Below, piece by piece: positions 35,077 through 44,743 of a DNA stretch of 64,000 bases. The stretch is from positions 1 through 64,000 of the forward strand of contig CANQNG010000003.1 in the NCBI GenBank assembly GCA_947625155.1, given 5' to 3'. How positions within the stretch are numbered: position 1 is the first letter of the stretch; every line of letters starts with the position of its first letter. A program made the translations under genes and the position numbers. This DNA comes from an uncultured Clostridia bacterium (GTDB lineage Bacteria > Bacillota > Clostridia > Oscillospirales > Ruminococcaceae). The notes below the pieces were generated by a model, which searched no databases, had not been told where the DNA came from, and saw only the letters and a program-made list of their open reading frames with translations.

Positions 35077-36141
35077 TTGCAAAAGCAGCGTAAACGGAAT
35101 TTCGCAATGACCCAACAGGGCATGGTGATCCTGCTGATCCTGGTATTGGCGATCATGGTCGTTGGTGTGACCATTATGGTGATCGCTTTCGCAGCCCCCC
35201 CTACCCGAAGCCTTGCAACGGAGCTGGAGACGGAGACCTACATTCTCCCGACTTTAGCGCCTACGGAACCGCCGACGGAACCGGATACCTCGATCTCCTA
35301 CCCGACATTCGGGGAGGATGTACAGCATCCGGAGGATGCGCTCGGCAGCGAACATGCGATCCTGATCGACACGGAGACCAATTCCGTCCTTGCCCTGAAA
35401 GGAGAGGCGGATGAACATATCTTCCCCGCATCCATGACCAAGCTGATGACACTCATCGTTGCCATCGAACATATCGACGATCTGGATGACACGTTCACCA
35501 TGACAGAGGAGATCCTCGAACCCCTGTGGGAAGCTTCCAAAGCTGGCTTTCAGGCTGGCGAGGTCTGCAAGATACGGGATCTGCTCTACGGTGCAGCGCT
35601 CGCATCCGGTGCGGATGCGACTTCCGCTCTGGCAATTTATACTGCCGGTTCAGAAGAGACTTTCGTGGAGTGGATGAACCAGAAATGCACCGAACTCGGG
35701 CTGCAAAACACCCACTTCGTCACCACGAGCGGGCTGCATGACGAGGATCATTACAGTACCATAACAGAGATCGCCATGATCTTGGAATATTGTTTACAGA
35801 ATGACCTCTGCCGGAGCATCATTTCGACCTACAGCTACACCACTGAGCCGACCGAACAGCATCCGGAAGGCATTACGATGTACAATACCATGTACAACCA
35901 TATGTACGGTACAGAGGTAGAGGGCATTTCCATTTTAGGCGGCAAGACCGGATTTACCGATCAGGCAGGACAATGTCTGGCAAGCTACGCTGAAACGCCG
36001 GACGGACACAGATATATCTGTGTCACCAGCTTTGGCACAAGCAAATGGCATCCGGTGTTTGACTGCTTCAAGCTGTACGGCATCGTGACAGGTACTTACC
36101 CCATGGAAACTGAGGCAGCAGAAGAAGCACCCGCTGCCTGA
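35077..36141 (+). CDS. D-alanyl-D-alanine carboxypeptidase, membrane-anchored
   Basis: Likely TTG start after GGAGG; PASMTKLM (SxxK), SGAD, KTGFTDQAG. Confidence 0.88.
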   Translation: MQKQRKRNFAMTQQGMVILLILVLAIMVVGVTIMVIAFAAPPTRSLATELETETYILPTLAPTEPPTEPDTSISYPTFGEDVQHPEDALGSEHAILIDTETNSVLALKGEADEHIFPASMTKLMTLIVAIEHIDDLDDTFTMTEEILEPLWEASKAGFQAGEVCKIRDLLYGAALASGADATSALAIYTAGSEETFVEWMNQKCTELGLQNTHFVTTSGLHDEDHYSTITEIAMILEYCLQNDLCRSIISTYSYTTEPTEQHPEGITMYNTMYNHMYGTEVEGISILGGKTGFTDQAGQCLASYAETPDGHRYICVTSFGTSKWHPVFDCFKLYGIVTGTYPMETEAAEEAPAA

Positions 36142-36205
36142 ACAAAATACATACAGAGAAAAATAGCGTGTAGAACAGAGATCAAAAAGAGATGGAGACA
36201 AAACA

Positions 36206-37231
36206 ATGAAAAAGAACAAAGCAAAAGTACGGAGAAGGATCTCTCCGGATGGGTTTTTTATCCTCTCGTTCTTGGCAGTCGGGATGGTCTGGCCCATCAA
36301 TGAAGCACTGCGCACTGTACAGCAGCACAGACTCGCACCCGGAGAGGGGATCATCGTTGACGGGAGCTTCGCTGGAAGCCCGGCGGAAAGCAGTATCACA
36401 CTGGACAGCCAGCCGGATGAGAGCGAACTGCCAGCCGAAACAGCTGCTGCGGATGATGTCCGCAAAGCCGGGATAGACCTTTCCCTTGGCGGCAGCAGCA
36501 CCCCTGCTAATTGTGTCCTTATCCAAATGGAGCAAACCGACCTGCATAACGGCAGCCTGCTCCAGTTGGACAGCGAACATGAGTTTACAGGTACAGCAGC
36601 AGGGCTGACGACCTTTGCAGAAAAGAATGAGAGCTACCGACTCAAGAATATGGATCTGGAGGTCAAGCCTGTTGTTGTCGAAGCCATGAATAAAATGGCA
36701 GCTGCCTACGAGTCTGTTACAGGCAGGGCAGATCTGATGATCTACAGCACGACCTCTGCCTACGGCGTGGAAGGGAGTTTGTACCCTGATGCACTGCCTG
36801 ACCGAGGCACAGGGCTTTGCGTGGATATTTGCATCCTCAATGATGACGGCACGATCTCCAAGATCAGCGAACCGTATGCGTGGCTGGAGGAAAATGCCTA
36901 TCAATATGGCTTTGTACGCAGCTATACAGAGGCAGATGCCGATACTTCCGGCATCCCCGCAAATTACTACCACTATCGCTATGTCGGGAAAGTACATGCC
37001 GGCATCCTACATGAGCAGGGGCTTTCCCTGAACGCCTACATAGAAATGCTCCGTTCCCATACGCTTTCCGACCCGCTTTACTACACAGATGGCAGCAGTT
37101 CTTACACGGTCTACTATGTCCCCGCAGAGCTGGGGCAGACAAATGTCCCCATCCCACTCAACACGAATTATGAAGTTTCCGGCAATAACACTGACGGTTT
37201 TATTGTCGAAGCAGAGGGAAATATCGGATAA
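36206..37231 (+). CDS. VanY-like (M15) protein, probably catalytically degenerate
   Basis: GTGLCVDI, WLEENAYQYGFVRSY, YYHYRYVG align to VanY motifs but several catalytic residues differ. Confidence 0.75.
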   Translation: MKKNKAKVRRRISPDGFFILSFLAVGMVWPINEALRTVQQHRLAPGEGIIVDGSFAGSPAESSITLDSQPDESELPAETAAADDVRKAGIDLSLGGSSTPANCVLIQMEQTDLHNGSLLQLDSEHEFTGTAAGLTTFAEKNESYRLKNMDLEVKPVVVEAMNKMAAAYESVTGRADLMIYSTTSAYGVEGSLYPDALPDRGTGLCVDICILNDDGTISKISEPYAWLEENAYQYGFVRSYTEADADTSGIPANYYHYRYVGKVHAGILHEQGLSLNAYIEMLRSHTLSDPLYYTDGSSSYTVYYVPAELGQTNVPIPLNTNYEVSGNNTDGFIVEAEGNIG

Positions 37232-37242
37232 AACAACAAGAA

Positions 37243-37266
37243 AAGGGATGCTGCGGCATCCCTTTT
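37243..37266 (+). terminator. Terminator downstream of the VanY-like gene
   Basis: aaaagggatgc-tgcg-gcatccctttt. Confidence 0.75.
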
Positions 37267-37288
37267 CTGCTGTATCATAGAGAAAAAG

Positions 37289-37313
37289 GAGCGCCGGAAG
37301 GCGCTCCTTTCCC
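37289..37313 (-). terminator. Terminator hairpin downstream of the GH26 gene
   Basis: aaggagcgcc-ggaa-ggcgctcctt with A-rich flank on the plus strand. Confidence 0.7.
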
Positions 37314-39641
37314 TTATTCTGCTGCATTGTCAGCAGTTACGGGCAGTTTGTCGTACACATCGATCACAAAGCACAGAATATCCAGTGCATCTTGTGGTTC
37401 GACCTTCGTGTTCAGATCTACATCAGCGTTCATTATCTGTTCATCATCCAGCGTTGTAAGACCCAACAAAAACTTGTTCAGCTCAACGACATCGGCAAGG
37501 TTCACCTTACCGTCCAGTTTCACGTCGCCGTATACAACACCATCCGGTGCAGGCTCAGTCGGCGTATCTGTATCTGTCGGCACATCCGTATCCGTCGGTG
37601 CATCCGTTTCCGTAACTTCCTCTGTCGGGTCTGTGATCCCGGTATCTTTCTTCACCCAAGCATCCACGATGGAAACTTTTGTCGTATCCGCAGGATCCTT
37701 GCCGATACCTGCGTACCAGATCTGCCCTTGGAACGACTTCTGCTGGTTGAGCTGTTCCTTGACAGCATCAATGACCGGATCGTCCTCATCCAGCACATCC
37801 GTGCCGAGCGATACATTGTACAGGTCTTTCACAAGATCGACCTCTACGACACCGCTCTTCGTGGTTTCCCACTGCACGTTTGCCCAGTAGTATTCCCCAT
37901 CGACCTCGATCGAAACACCGAGACAGCCATTTGCGTTATTGATCGCATCATCCGCGATCTCGATCTTCAGGCAGACCACATCGCTCGGCTCAGGCAGGTC
38001 GATCTGATAGATATTGTTCTTGCTGTCAAAGGCAATGCTTGCGTGACCCTCTTCCGGTTCTTCCGGTTCGGTATTCTCGACCGGATTCGTAGCATCGGGG
38101 TCGATCTCGATCGTGCCGAAGTCCGGCAGCTCATCGAGCGTTATGCACATTTCGCTGTTGTACAGCTCCTTAAGGTCAGCCGGGTCGTTGATATTCGGGT
38201 TGCTGACGAAATTGGTGCTTTCCTGTCCGCCGTCATACCACGGCATGTAGTACAGCCATCCAGCCTGATCGCCCTGAATGTTGGCAAGTGTCGGAATGGA
38301 GTCGCACTCAAACATAGCGACCATCTTTGCGCTGTTGAAGCGTTCCATAATGTTATAGAACGTATCTGCGATCGAGCTGACATTGTGCGACTGTCCGCCA
38401 TTGCAGTTGTACTTATCATAGCCCATGATATCCACATACTGATCGCCCGGGTACCAGTTGGCAGAGGTGCTGAAATCATAGCTGTTCCACTCCCAGATGA
38501 GGTTGTGGCAGCCCTTGACATTCGTCAAGTAGTCATAAGTAAATTTCCACAGTGCCTTGTATGCCTTAGAGCCCTCTCTGCCCCACCAGAACCAAGAGGT
38601 ATTCTCACCGCCGTTGCCCTCTGCTTCGTGCAGCGGACGCCAGAGGACGGTGATGTTCTTCTCCTGCAATTTCTGGAACTGTTCAGCCAGAACGTCCAGC
38701 GACTGTGTATAGTACTGATTTTCTTTCGTGCCCTCTTCAGCAGCCTTTGACGGAGAGAAATCCGTCTTTTCAGAATAAGTCGTCTTGTCAAAGGCAAGGG
38801 AAGAACCGATCTCATAGCTTGCAAAATCTGTCGGCACATTCAGGTGGAACGATGCAGTAACGATACCGCCTTTCTGTCCCCATTCCATAGCACGGCTAAA
38901 GCTGCCGTCATCACTGCCGAAGCAGGGATTGCAGTAGTTGCCGAAATCAAAACCACGGATCGCCGGAAGTTTTCCGGTAGTTGCTTCAAGATACTTGAAT
39001 TCGGTTTCTTCATCATGCGGACCGCCGTGATAGATCTCCTGCTGTCCGACAAGGAACTGCTTGCCGTAAATGCTTGCCAAGTACGCCATGACCTGCTTAG
39101 TGCTTTCGATCGCATCGGGGTCGCAGGTGCTTGTCTGTGTCGCCTTGATCTCCGGGCGTGTCGGTGCAACATAATCCGTTACCAGCACGTAGTCAAGGTT
39201 TGTCCAGCCCCATGTACCGACAACGGTAATGGTATTTTCGCCTGCCTTGAGCGAAACTCTGCCCAGATCCAGTTCCGTGAATTCCTCGCACTCGTCAAAC
39301 TTTGCAGTCGTCAAGCCCTCGCCATTGACAGTGACATTGCCCTGCTTGCTGCCGTAGGGGGCAGAGTAGGCAATTTTCAGCGAATAATCGCCTGCCTCCT
39401 CGATGTTCACCGTTACGGAAGCTTCCGGGATAGTCCCCTCGTTGTTGCCAAGGAACACATACCCGGTACCGGAATAGCCTTCCCCCTCCGTCTGGACAGT
39501 CGCATCGTTCACCGTCTTGCCGTCCTCGAACTCTGCCTTGACATTCACCGCAGCAACCGGCATCGGCATCACCAGAAGCGTGTTCACAAGCATTGCCGCA
39601 GCCAAAGTGCCGCCGACACATCTTCTTTTCTTCATCATCAT
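37314..39641 (-). CDS. Secreted GH26 beta-mannanase with CBM35-like module, second C-terminal CBM-like module and type I dockerin
   Basis: WRPLHEAEGNGG acid/base region; MFECDSIP nucleophile region; CBM-like N-terminus; GDVKLDGKVNLADVVELNKFLLG / ADVDLNTKVEPQDALDILCFV dockerin repeats. Confidence 0.92.
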   Translation of the reverse strand: MMMKKRRCVGGTLAAAMLVNTLLVMPMPVAAVNVKAEFEDGKTVNDATVQTEGEGYSGTGYVFLGNNEGTIPEASVTVNIEEAGDYSLKIAYSAPYGSKQGNVTVNGEGLTTAKFDECEEFTELDLGRVSLKAGENTITVVGTWGWTNLDYVLVTDYVAPTRPEIKATQTSTCDPDAIESTKQVMAYLASIYGKQFLVGQQEIYHGGPHDEETEFKYLEATTGKLPAIRGFDFGNYCNPCFGSDDGSFSRAMEWGQKGGIVTASFHLNVPTDFASYEIGSSLAFDKTTYSEKTDFSPSKAAEEGTKENQYYTQSLDVLAEQFQKLQEKNITVLWRPLHEAEGNGGENTSWFWWGREGSKAYKALWKFTYDYLTNVKGCHNLIWEWNSYDFSTSANWYPGDQYVDIMGYDKYNCNGGQSHNVSSIADTFYNIMERFNSAKMVAMFECDSIPTLANIQGDQAGWLYYMPWYDGGQESTNFVSNPNINDPADLKELYNSEMCITLDELPDFGTIEIDPDATNPVENTEPEEPEEGHASIAFDSKNNIYQIDLPEPSDVVCLKIEIADDAINNANGCLGVSIEVDGEYYWANVQWETTKSGVVEVDLVKDLYNVSLGTDVLDEDDPVIDAVKEQLNQQKSFQGQIWYAGIGKDPADTTKVSIVDAWVKKDTGITDPTEEVTETDAPTDTDVPTDTDTPTEPAPDGVVYGDVKLDGKVNLADVVELNKFLLGLTTLDDEQIMNADVDLNTKVEPQDALDILCFVIDVYDKLPVTADNAAE

Positions 39642-39805
39642 CTTCCTCCCTCAGGATAATATAGGAAAAACTGTAAAACATTTTTCCTGAAAGTAGATTT
39701 TTCTACAAATATCATTATACCATTTCTCCGCCAAACTTGCAAGTGCTGTTCAGATTTTTATGCAATTTCACCAATTATTTTAGTGAATTTGCCCAAAACA
39801 GCACA

Positions 39806-39838
39806 TAAAAAAAGAGGACAGTTTCCTGTCCTCTTTAG
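39806..39838 (-). terminator. tuf terminator
   Basis: aaagaggacag-tttc-ctgtcctcttt with A-run on the plus strand. Confidence 0.8.
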
Positions 39839-39843
39839 AGCGC

Positions 39844-41043
39844 TTACTCGTCGATAGAGATGACCACACCAGAACCAACGGTTCTGCCACCCTCACGGAT
39901 AGCGAAACGCAGATTCTGCTCGATAGCGATCGGAGTGATCAGCTCTACGTGCATCTCAACGTTGTCACCGGGGCGGCACATCTCAACGCCCTCCGGCAGA
40001 GTGATGGAGCCGGTAACGTCAGTGGTTCTGAAATAGAACTGCGGCTTGTACTTGTTGAAGAACGGGGTATGACGGCCGCCCTCTTCCTTCTTCAGCACGT
40101 ATACCTGACCGGTAAACTTGGTGTGCGGATGAATAGAACCGGGCTTGCAGAGTACCTGTCCTCTCTCAACGTCCTTTCTCTGGATACCACGGAGCAGTGC
40201 GCCAACGTTGTCGCCAGCCTCGCAGAAATCGAGCGTCTTACGGAACATTTCCAGACCGGTAACGACTGTCTTTGTCTTCTCCTCTTTCAGACCAACGATC
40301 TCAACTTCTTCGCCGACATTCAGCTTACCACGCTCTACACGGCCGGTAACAACAGTACCACGGCCGGAGATCGTCATGGTGTCCTCGATCGGCATCAGGA
40401 ACGGCTTTGCATCGTCTCTCTCAGGCGTCGGGATGTAGTTGTCAACTGCATCCATCAGCTCAAGGATCGGTGCGTAAGCCGGGTCGCTGAGGTCATCCGG
40501 AGCTTCCAGAGCCTTCAGAGCAGAACCCTTGATGATCGGGATATCATCGCCCGGGAAGTCATAGGAAGTCAGGGTATCACGAATATCCATCTCTACCAGT
40601 TCGAGCAGTTCTTCGTCATCGACCTGATCAGCCTTGTTCATGAATACAACGATCGCCGGAACGCCAACCTGACGAGCGAGCAGGATGTGCTCCTTGGTCT
40701 GTGCCATAGGACCGTCAGATGCGGCGACAACGAGGATCGCACCGTCCATCTGTGCAGCACCGGTGATCATGTTCTTTACATAGTCAGCATGACCGGGGCA
40801 GTCCACGTGTGCATAGTGACGCTTGTCAGTCTCATACTCAACGTGAGCGGTGTTGATCGTGATACCACGCTCTCTCTCCTCAGGAGCCTTATCGATCATA
40901 TCGTAAGCCTCATACTTAGCCTGACCCTTCATAGCGAGGGTCTTGGTGATAGCAGCAGTCAACGTGGTCTTACCGTGGTCAACGTGACCGATCGTACCAA
41001 TGTTCACGTGCGGCTTAGTACGCTCAAATTTTGCCTTTGCCAT
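39844..41043 (-). CDS. tuf: Elongation factor Tu
   Basis: [33 protein letters not shown]. Confidence 0.98.
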   Translation of the reverse strand: MAKAKFERTKPHVNIGTIGHVDHGKTTLTAAITKTLAMKGQAKYEAYDMIDKAPEERERGITINTAHVEYETDKRHYAHVDCPGHADYVKNMITGAAQMDGAILVVAASDGPMAQTKEHILLARQVGVPAIVVFMNKADQVDDEELLELVEMDIRDTLTSYDFPGDDIPIIKGSALKALEAPDDLSDPAYAPILELMDAVDNYIPTPERDDAKPFLMPIEDTMTISGRGTVVTGRVERGKLNVGEEVEIVGLKEEKTKTVVTGLEMFRKTLDFCEAGDNVGALLRGIQRKDVERGQVLCKPGSIHPHTKFTGQVYVLKKEEGGRHTPFFNKYKPQFYFRTTDVTGSITLPEGVEMCRPGDNVEMHVELITPIAIEQNLRFAIREGGRTVGSGVVISIDE

Positions 41044-41110
41044 TGGAATTTCCTCCTTAGAATTCAATTTGGTTTATCCAGCTGCGTATGCCGCAGCATC
41101 CGATAACAGT

Positions 41111-41139
41111 ATTATACCACATTTCCCTCCGGAATGCAA
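41111..41139 (-). promoter_or_regulatory. tuf promoter, TTGCAT-N17-TATAAT
   Basis: -35 at 41134-41139, -10 at 41111-41116. Confidence 0.65.
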
Positions 41140-41214
41140 GTGTTTTTGAAAAAATTTCTTGCAAGATCCCCAAAAACTTGCATCTCTTCCGGAAATATAG
41201 AACGCAGGAGCAGA

Positions 41215-43293
41215 TCAGCCCTTGTTGCGGGATGTCATAATGCCCTCTGCAATATTCTTCGGCACTTCCTTGTAGCTGTGCGGCTCCATAGAATACTGAC
41301 CACGCCCCTGTGTGTTGGAACGCAGTGTATTGGAGTAGCCGAACATCTCCGAAAGCGGAACGAGTGCATCGACCTGGACCGTGCCGGGTCTTGTCTCCTG
41401 ACCGAGGATCTCTCCACGGCGGGAGCTGAGGTCGCCGATGATATTGCCCAGATAATCATCCGGCGCAATGACAGAGACCTTCATGATCGGCTCCATCAGA
41501 GCAGGGTTTGCCTTGCGCATCGCTTCCTTGAACGCCATAGAACCAGCGATCTTGAATGCCATTTCCGAGGAGTCGACCTCATGGTACGATCCATCATACA
41601 GCTCGACCTTGACATCGACTACCTGATAGCCCGCTAAGATACCAGCCTGCATTGCGCCTTGGATACCGGCATCGACTGCCGGGATATATTCCTTCGGGAT
41701 CGAACCGCCGACAACGGAGTTCACGAACTCATAGCCCTTGCCGGATTCATTCGGGGAAACACGGATCTTGACATGACCGTACTGACCCGAACCACCGGTC
41801 TGCTTCTTGTACTTGTAATCCACATCGGCATCGCCCTTGATAGTCTCCTTGTAGGATACCTGCGGTGCGCCGACATCTGCCTCGACCTTGAACTCACGCA
41901 GCAGTCTGTCTACGATAATATCCAGATGCAGCTCGCCCATACCGGCGATGATCGTCTGACCGGTCTCCTCGTCCGTCCATGTCCGGAACGTCGGGTCTTC
42001 CTCTGCCAGCTTGGCAAGTGCGATACCCATCTTTTCCTGACCGGCTTTGGTCTTCGGCTCGATCGCAAGGTTGATAACAGGCTCCGGGAATTCCATAGAT
42101 TCCAGAATGACCGGATGTGCCTCGTCACAAAGCGTATCGCCGGTGGTGGTCACTTTCAGACCGATCGCAGCGGCAATATCGCCGGAGTATACCTTTTCCA
42201 GTTCCTTTCGTGCATTGGCGTGCATCTGAACGATACGCCCGATCCTCTCGTGCTTGTCCTTGGTGGAGTTGAGTACGCCGGAACCTGCTTCCAGTACACC
42301 GGAATACACACGGAAGAACGTCAGCTTTCCGACAAACGGATCCGTTGCGATCTTGAATGCCAGAGCTGAGAACGGCTCATCGTCCGAGGAAGGTCTTTCC
42401 TCCTCCTCACCGGTCTCGGGGTTCACGCCTGTGATAGCGGGAACGTCCAGCGGAGAGGGCATATAATCCACAATGGCATCCAGGAGCTTCTGTACGCCCT
42501 TGTTCTTGTAAGAAGTACCGCAGGTAACAGGTACCATGGTATTGGCAAGTGTGGACTTTCTGATGCAGGCTTTGATCTCCTCAATGGTAAGCTCCTCGCC
42601 CGCAAAATACTTCTCCATCAGTGCCTCGTCCTGCTCAGCAACATGCTCCAGCAGAGACTCATGGTATTCCTGTGCCTTTTCCTTCATATCGTCCGGGATC
42701 TCTTCCACACGGATATCCTTGCCGATGTCGTCATAGTACACATATGCCTTCATTTCCACGAGATCAATGATCCCCTTGAAAGTCTCCTCAGCACCGATCG
42801 GCAGCTGGATCGGAACGGCATTGCACTTCAGACGGTCGTGCATCATGTCTACGACCCTGTAGAAGTCTGCGCCCATGATGTCCATCTTGTTGACGTAAGC
42901 CATTCTCGGCACTTTGTACTTATCTGCCTGTCTCCAGACGGTCTCAGACTGCGGTTCTACGCCGCCCTTGGCGCACAGAACGGTCACAGAGCCGTCCAGC
43001 ACACGCAGGGAACGCTCGACCTCGACCGTAAAGTCCACATGCCCCGGCGTGTCGATGATATTGATACGGTGACCTGCCCAGTAAGCCGTGGTAGCGGCAG
43101 AAGTGATCGTGATACCTCTTTCTTTCTCCTGTATCATCCAGTCCATGGTGGCAGCACCCTCGTGGGTCTCGCCGATCTTGTGGTTGATACCGGTATAGAA
43201 CAGGATACGCTCTGTGGTAGTGGTCTTGCCGGCATCGATGTGTGCCATGATGCCGATATTTCTGGTCCTTTCCAGACTACAATCTCTTGGCAT
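41215..43293 (-). CDS. fusA: Elongation factor G
   Basis: [25 protein letters not shown]. Confidence 0.98.
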   Translation of the reverse strand: MPRDCSLERTRNIGIMAHIDAGKTTTTERILFYTGINHKIGETHEGAATMDWMIQEKERGITITSAATTAYWAGHRINIIDTPGHVDFTVEVERSLRVLDGSVTVLCAKGGVEPQSETVWRQADKYKVPRMAYVNKMDIMGADFYRVVDMMHDRLKCNAVPIQLPIGAEETFKGIIDLVEMKAYVYYDDIGKDIRVEEIPDDMKEKAQEYHESLLEHVAEQDEALMEKYFAGEELTIEEIKACIRKSTLANTMVPVTCGTSYKNKGVQKLLDAIVDYMPSPLDVPAITGVNPETGEEEERPSSDDEPFSALAFKIATDPFVGKLTFFRVYSGVLEAGSGVLNSTKDKHERIGRIVQMHANARKELEKVYSGDIAAAIGLKVTTTGDTLCDEAHPVILESMEFPEPVINLAIEPKTKAGQEKMGIALAKLAEEDPTFRTWTDEETGQTIIAGMGELHLDIIVDRLLREFKVEADVGAPQVSYKETIKGDADVDYKYKKQTGGSGQYGHVKIRVSPNESGKGYEFVNSVVGGSIPKEYIPAVDAGIQGAMQAGILAGYQVVDVKVELYDGSYHEVDSSEMAFKIAGSMAFKEAMRKANPALMEPIMKVSVIAPDDYLGNIIGDLSSRRGEILGQETRPGTVQVDALVPLSEMFGYSNTLRSNTQGRGQYSMEPHSYKEVPKNIAEGIMTSRNKG

Positions 43294-43321
43294 AGCATTT
43301 CCTCCTTATACCGCAGGATAC

Positions 43322-43792
43322 TTACCAGCGGTAGTGAGCAAACGCCTTGTTTGCCTCTGCCATCTTGTGGGTATCCTCACGCTTCTTGCAGGCACCGCCG
43401 GTGTTGTTGAGCGCATCAAGGATCTCTCCTGCAAGTCTTTCCTTCATGGTCTTTTCGTTACGAAGTCTGGCATACTTGGTGATCCATCTCAGACCGAGCG
43501 TCTGTCTGCGCTCCGGGCGGACTTCCATGGGCACCTGATAGGTCGCACCACCCAGACGGCGTGCCTTGACCTCCAGCTGCGGCATGATGTTTTCCATAGC
43601 TTCCGTAAAGACCTCCAGTGCATCTCTGCCGGACTTTTCGGCAACGATCTCAAATGCACCGTAAACAATTTTCTGTGCTACACCCTTCTTACCGTCCAGC
43701 ATCACGTTGTTGATCAGACGTGTCACGAGCTTGGAATTGTAGACCGGGTCTTCCAGCACATCACGCTTTGCGACATTACCTCTTCTTGGCAT
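43322..43792 (-). CDS. rpsG: 30S ribosomal protein S7
   Basis: [37 protein letters not shown]. Confidence 0.98.
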   Translation of the reverse strand: MPRRGNVAKRDVLEDPVYNSKLVTRLINNVMLDGKKGVAQKIVYGAFEIVAEKSGRDALEVFTEAMENIMPQLEVKARRLGGATYQVPMEVRPERRQTLGLRWITKYARLRNEKTMKERLAGEILDALNNTGGACKKREDTHKMAEANKAFAHYRW

Positions 43793-43970
43793 TTCGCTTC
43801 CCTCCTTCACATTAATTGTGCGGAACTTTCCGCAGGCGTGAATTCATAGGTACTCGTCCGGCAGTTTGCCGGTACGTCAGGGGAGAGGCTTTGTACAGAA
43901 CGCATCTATATAAAGACCCCACACACCTGTGGTGATCAATGATCCACGTAAATCGAGTAGTTGCGGCAGC

Positions 43971-44393
43971 TTACTTCTTGCCTGCCTTGGGCTTCTTGGC
44001 ACCATACTTGGAACGTGCCTGACCACGGTTAGCCACACCCTGTGCATCGAGTGCGCCACGGATGATGTGGTAACGCACACCGGGGAGATCCTTGACACGT
44101 CCGCCGCGGATCAGCACAACAGAGTGTTCCTGCAGATTGTGCCCGATACCCGGGATGTAGGATGTTACCTCGTAGCCGTTCGTCAGCTTGACTCTGGCGA
44201 TCTTACGCATAGCAGAATTCGGCTTCTTCGGGGTGGTAGTCTTTACGACCGTGCATACGCCTCTTTTCTGGGGAGCGCTCTGGTCGATCTGCACCTTCTT
44301 CTTGGCGTTGTAGCCTTTCTGGAGAGCCGGTGCTGTGGACTTGGACAGCTGCATCTTTCTGCCCTTGCGCACGAGCTGGTTAAATGTTGGCAT
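43971..44393 (-). CDS. rpsL: 30S ribosomal protein S12
   Basis: [32 protein letters not shown]. Confidence 0.98.
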   Translation of the reverse strand: MPTFNQLVRKGRKMQLSKSTAPALQKGYNAKKKVQIDQSAPQKRGVCTVVKTTTPKKPNSAMRKIARVKLTNGYEVTSYIPGIGHNLQEHSVVLIRGGRVKDLPGVRYHIIRGALDAQGVANRGQARSKYGAKKPKAGKK

Positions 44394-44445
44394 TTGGTTT
44401 CCTCCTTTTTCGTAAATTTATGCGGCAGACACCGCATACCTTGCT

Positions 44446-44474
44446 ATTATACACCATTTTTCCGTATTTGTCAA
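44446..44474 (-). promoter_or_regulatory. str operon promoter, TTGACA-N17-TATAAT
   Basis: -35 at 44469-44474, -10 at 44446-44451. Confidence 0.8.
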
Positions 44475-44594
44475 GGGGAAACAGAAAATTTTTTTCTTTT
44501 TTCCGGAAAGATCGTTCCTGCCGCCTGTTTGTTTGCATGATAGCCAAAAATCATGTGTGGAAATTATGCAGGTCTACAAAATTTGGAGATCCCC

Positions 44595-44624
44595 TTGACA
44601 AAGACTATTATAATATGATAAAAT
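44595..44624 (+). promoter_or_regulatory. Putative rpoB promoter, TTGACA-N18-TAAAAT
   Basis: -35 at 44595-44600; -10 assignment less certain. Confidence 0.55.
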
Positions 44625-44667
44625 AAATAAATGTTCACTGCGGCAGACCGCCGCAGTCATGCAGAAT

Positions 44668-44696
44668 AGTATAGCACATCCGGCGGGTTTTGTCAA
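44668..44696 (-). promoter_or_regulatory. Second minus-strand promoter inside the rpoB leader, TTGACA-N17-TATACT
   Basis: -35 at 44691-44696, -10 at 44668-44673; followed on the minus strand by actgcgg..ccgcagt hairpin. Confidence 0.7.
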
Positions 44697-44743
44697 GCCC
44701 CGGCGGAAAATTTTTTCTGAAATTTGCAAGGAGGTATCCGCCT

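Noticed and set aside
39663-39688. aggaaaaa..tttttcct hairpin in the mannanase leader as a terminator/riboswitch
   Set aside because: No T-tract and no recognisable aptamer; could be a simple leader hairpin.
39949-41106. 385-aa plus-strand ORF opposite tuf
   Set aside because: Known type of spurious antisense ORF of tuf; no independent start signal.
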